NCBI GenBank assembly: GCA_902773245.1 | Contig: CACYDY010000244.1 | Coordinates: 1-6,557 of the forward strand | DNA length: 6,557 nt | Source: an uncultured Ruminococcus sp. | GTDB taxonomy: Bacteria; Bacillota; Clostridia; Oscillospirales; Acutalibacteraceae | Direction of reading: 5' to 3' | Part shown: one piece after another, positions 5,706 to 6,557 of the stretch | Position numbering within the stretch: position 1 is the first letter of the stretch | How the letters are laid out: every line of letters starts with the position of its first letter | Program-made: the position numbers and the translations under genes | The notes under the pieces: generated by a model | Databases searched by the model: none | Told to the model about the DNA's origin: nothing | The model's input: only the letters and a program-made list of their open reading frames with translations

Positions 5706-6002
5706 ATGGATAATAAAAAAATTCCCGGTGAAGATCATGACAGCGAACCGATCATCATAGTTTTGAATGATGAAGACGGAAACGACGTTGAATTTGAATT
5801 TCTTGATCTGATCGAATACAACCAAGAAGAATACGTTGCTCTTCTGCCTTTGGGTGATGACAGCGTTGTTATTCTCAAAGTCTTAACCGGAGAGGACGGC
5901 GAAACCGTCGACTACATAGGTATCGACGACGAAAAACTGCTTGTTGCGCTTTTCGACATCTTTAAGGAAAAGAATGCCGATGTGTTCGAGTTTGATAATT
6001 GA
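5706..6002 (+). CDS. DUF1292 family protein
   Basis: Small, acidic, cytoplasmic protein of 98 residues, the usual size for this Firmicutes family (YrzB of Bacillus subtilis is the reference member). No biochemical function is established. The family pattern is clear: a strand IIIVLNDEDGNDVEFEFLD (residues 16-34), then IEYNQEEYVALLPLGDD (36-52), VVILKV, and a C-terminal EDGETVDYIGIDDEKLLVALFDIFKE segment. There is no signal peptide or membrane segment. It is transcribed alone, with its own consensus promoter and a strong terminator. The family gene often sits beside yrzL/yqgF in Bacilli; here it does not. Confidence 0.9.
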   Translation: MDNKKIPGEDHDSEPIIIVLNDEDGNDVEFEFLDLIEYNQEEYVALLPLGDDSVVILKVLTGEDGETVDYIGIDDEKLLVALFDIFKEKNADVFEFDN

Positions 6003-6036
6003 TAATTCCATTTTTCCATATTATTATTTATTCCTG

Positions 6037-6074
6037 AAACAAGAACGGTTTTGTGCCGTTCTTGTTTTTTTTTT
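6037..6074 (+). terminator. Strong rho-independent terminator after the DUF1292 gene
   Basis: A 12-bp perfect stem, AAACAAGAACGG (6037-6048) with CCGTTCTTGTTT (6056-6067), has a 7-nt loop and runs into ten consecutive T (6065-6074). It lies about 35 bases after the stop codon. Confidence 0.95.
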
Positions 6075-6186
6075 GCAAAAGTATATTTATGTAAATTGCG
6101 GCGGATAACTCTGTTCCTCTGATCGGATTTTTATCAACAACTTTTGCCCTCTGTCGCCGGGCGGAAGCCGACTTATTGTTACAAAC

Positions 6187-6229
6187 TGCAAGGCGGCATT
6201 ACCTGCGGGCGAGTGCCCGCCGCATTGCA
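6187..6229. repeat. GC-rich nested inverted repeat in the intergenic region before the phosphatase gene
   Basis: An outer 11-bp stem with one mismatch (TGCAAGGCGGC 6187-6197, GCCGCATTGCA 6219-6229) encloses an inner perfect stem GGGC-GAGT-GCCC (6207-6218) and a 9-nt bulge. The whole stretch from about 6096 to 6230 is markedly GC-rich against its AT-rich surroundings. It lacks a T-run, so it is not a standard terminator. It could be a dispersed intergenic repeat of REP/MITE type or a structured RNA; the sequence alone does not decide. Confidence 0.55.
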
Positions 6230-6233
6230 ATAT

Positions 6234-6262
6234 TTGACAACAGACGAAAACGGTTGTATAAT
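6234..6262 (+). promoter_or_regulatory. Perfect consensus sigma-A promoter of the histidine phosphatase gene
   Basis: TTGACA (6234-6239), a 17-bp spacer, and TATAAT (6257-6262). The expected start near 6269 gives a leader of about 34 nt. The hairpin element at 6187-6229 ends 4 bp before the -35 box. Confidence 0.85.
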
Positions 6263-6302
6263 TATAAAAATATTTGACATAAAAGGAAAGAAAACAAACA
6301 AT

Positions 6303-6557
6303 ATGAAAAAAATCTACTTCACTCGTCACGGTCAGACTGTTTGGAATGTCGAAAACAAGATCTGCGGAATTACAGACATCGAGCTGACCCAAAAGGGTCA
6401 CGAGCAGGCACAGGAGCTGGGCAGGATCATTTCAAGCGGAAATTATCAAATTGACAAAATACTCTCATCGCCGTTAAAAAGAGCATTGAACACCGCCGAA
6501 CACATTGCCGCCGCCACAGATCTCCCACTGGAGATCGAACCCCGCCTTGTTGAGCAG
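6303..6557 (+). CDS. Histidine phosphatase (phosphoglycerate mutase-like) family protein, 3' end beyond the window
   Basis: Member of the branch 1 histidine phosphatase superfamily (cofactor-dependent phosphoglycerate mutase, GpmB and CobC relatives), which transfers phosphate through a phosphohistidine. Only the first 85 residues are in the window. The catalytic RHG motif is at residues 8-10 (FTRHGQTVWN), followed by GITDIELTQKGHEQAQELG and the phosphate-binding ILSSPLKRALNTAE segment with R60. E84 in RLVEQ fits the position of the family's conserved acidic residue. The second catalytic His lies off the edge. It is cytoplasmic, with no signal peptide. The ATG at 6303 is preceded by AAGGAAAG (6283-6290) at a rather long spacing of 12 nt. 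The substrate cannot be assigned from this part. Confidence 0.93.
   Translation, partial: MKKIYFTRHGQTVWNVENKICGITDIELTQKGHEQAQELGRIISSGNYQIDKILSSPLKRALNTAEHIAAATDLPLEIEPRLVEQ

Noticed and set aside
6087..6401. Minus-strand open frame of 104 codons over the GC-rich intergenic element and the phosphatase start
   Set aside because: It has no ribosome binding site, runs through a perfect promoter and the start of a well-supported gene on the other strand, and has no coherent domain.
1..6557. CRISPR array, tRNA or rRNA genes, insertion sequence ends
   Set aside because: I looked for regularly spaced repeats, tRNA-like cloverleaf sequence, rRNA motifs and transposase genes with terminal inverted repeats and saw none.

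Overview
The window looks like chromosomal DNA of a gut or rumen Clostridia, most likely a Ruminococcus-like Oscillospiraceae. Four things point there: a secreted protein with a type I dockerin and a Listeria-Bacteroides (Flg_new) repeat, the Firmicutes-type rplM-rpsI pair, a DUF1292 gene, and very AT-rich intergenic DNA holding consensus sigma-A promoters. The exact genus cannot be settled from the window.

Layout, left to right. (1) Positions 1-771 (+) carry the catalytic domain of a tyrosine recombinase whose 5' part lies off the window edge and may be frameshifted. It converges on rpsI, with short direct repeats and a leftward terminator in between, which suggests the edge of an integrated element whose target is the 3' end of rpsI. 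(2) Positions 861-1803 (-) hold the rplM-rpsI (L13-S9) ribosomal protein operon with its own promoter and a short leader hairpin. (3) Positions 2020-5417 (-) are the most interesting part. A consensus promoter drives a two-gene unit: an 868-residue secreted protein (signal peptide, dockerin, Flg_new repeat, choice-of-anchor X-like domain, an unnamed domain, an acidic linker, a caspase-fold/CHAT-like peptidase domain, a C-terminal jelly-roll-like domain) followed 2 bp later by a lipoprotein. The lipoprotein's C-terminal domain is a paralogue of the unnamed domain that precedes the peptidase in its neighbour. A strong terminator closes the unit. (4) Positions 5575-6074 (+) are a monocistronic DUF1292 gene with its own consensus promoter and terminator. 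(5) Positions 6187-6557 (+) hold a GC-rich hairpin element, another consensus promoter, and the first 85 codons of a histidine-phosphatase family gene that runs off the right edge.

The candidate undescribed system is the protease/lipoprotein pair. A dockerin-targeted clan CD protease is co-transcribed with a membrane-anchored lipoprotein that carries a copy of the domain preceding the catalytic domain. This recalls SpeB and its propeptide-like inhibitor Spi, so the lipoprotein may be an inhibitor, chaperone or surface partner of the protease. The domain sharing is visible in the sequence; the functional reading is inference.
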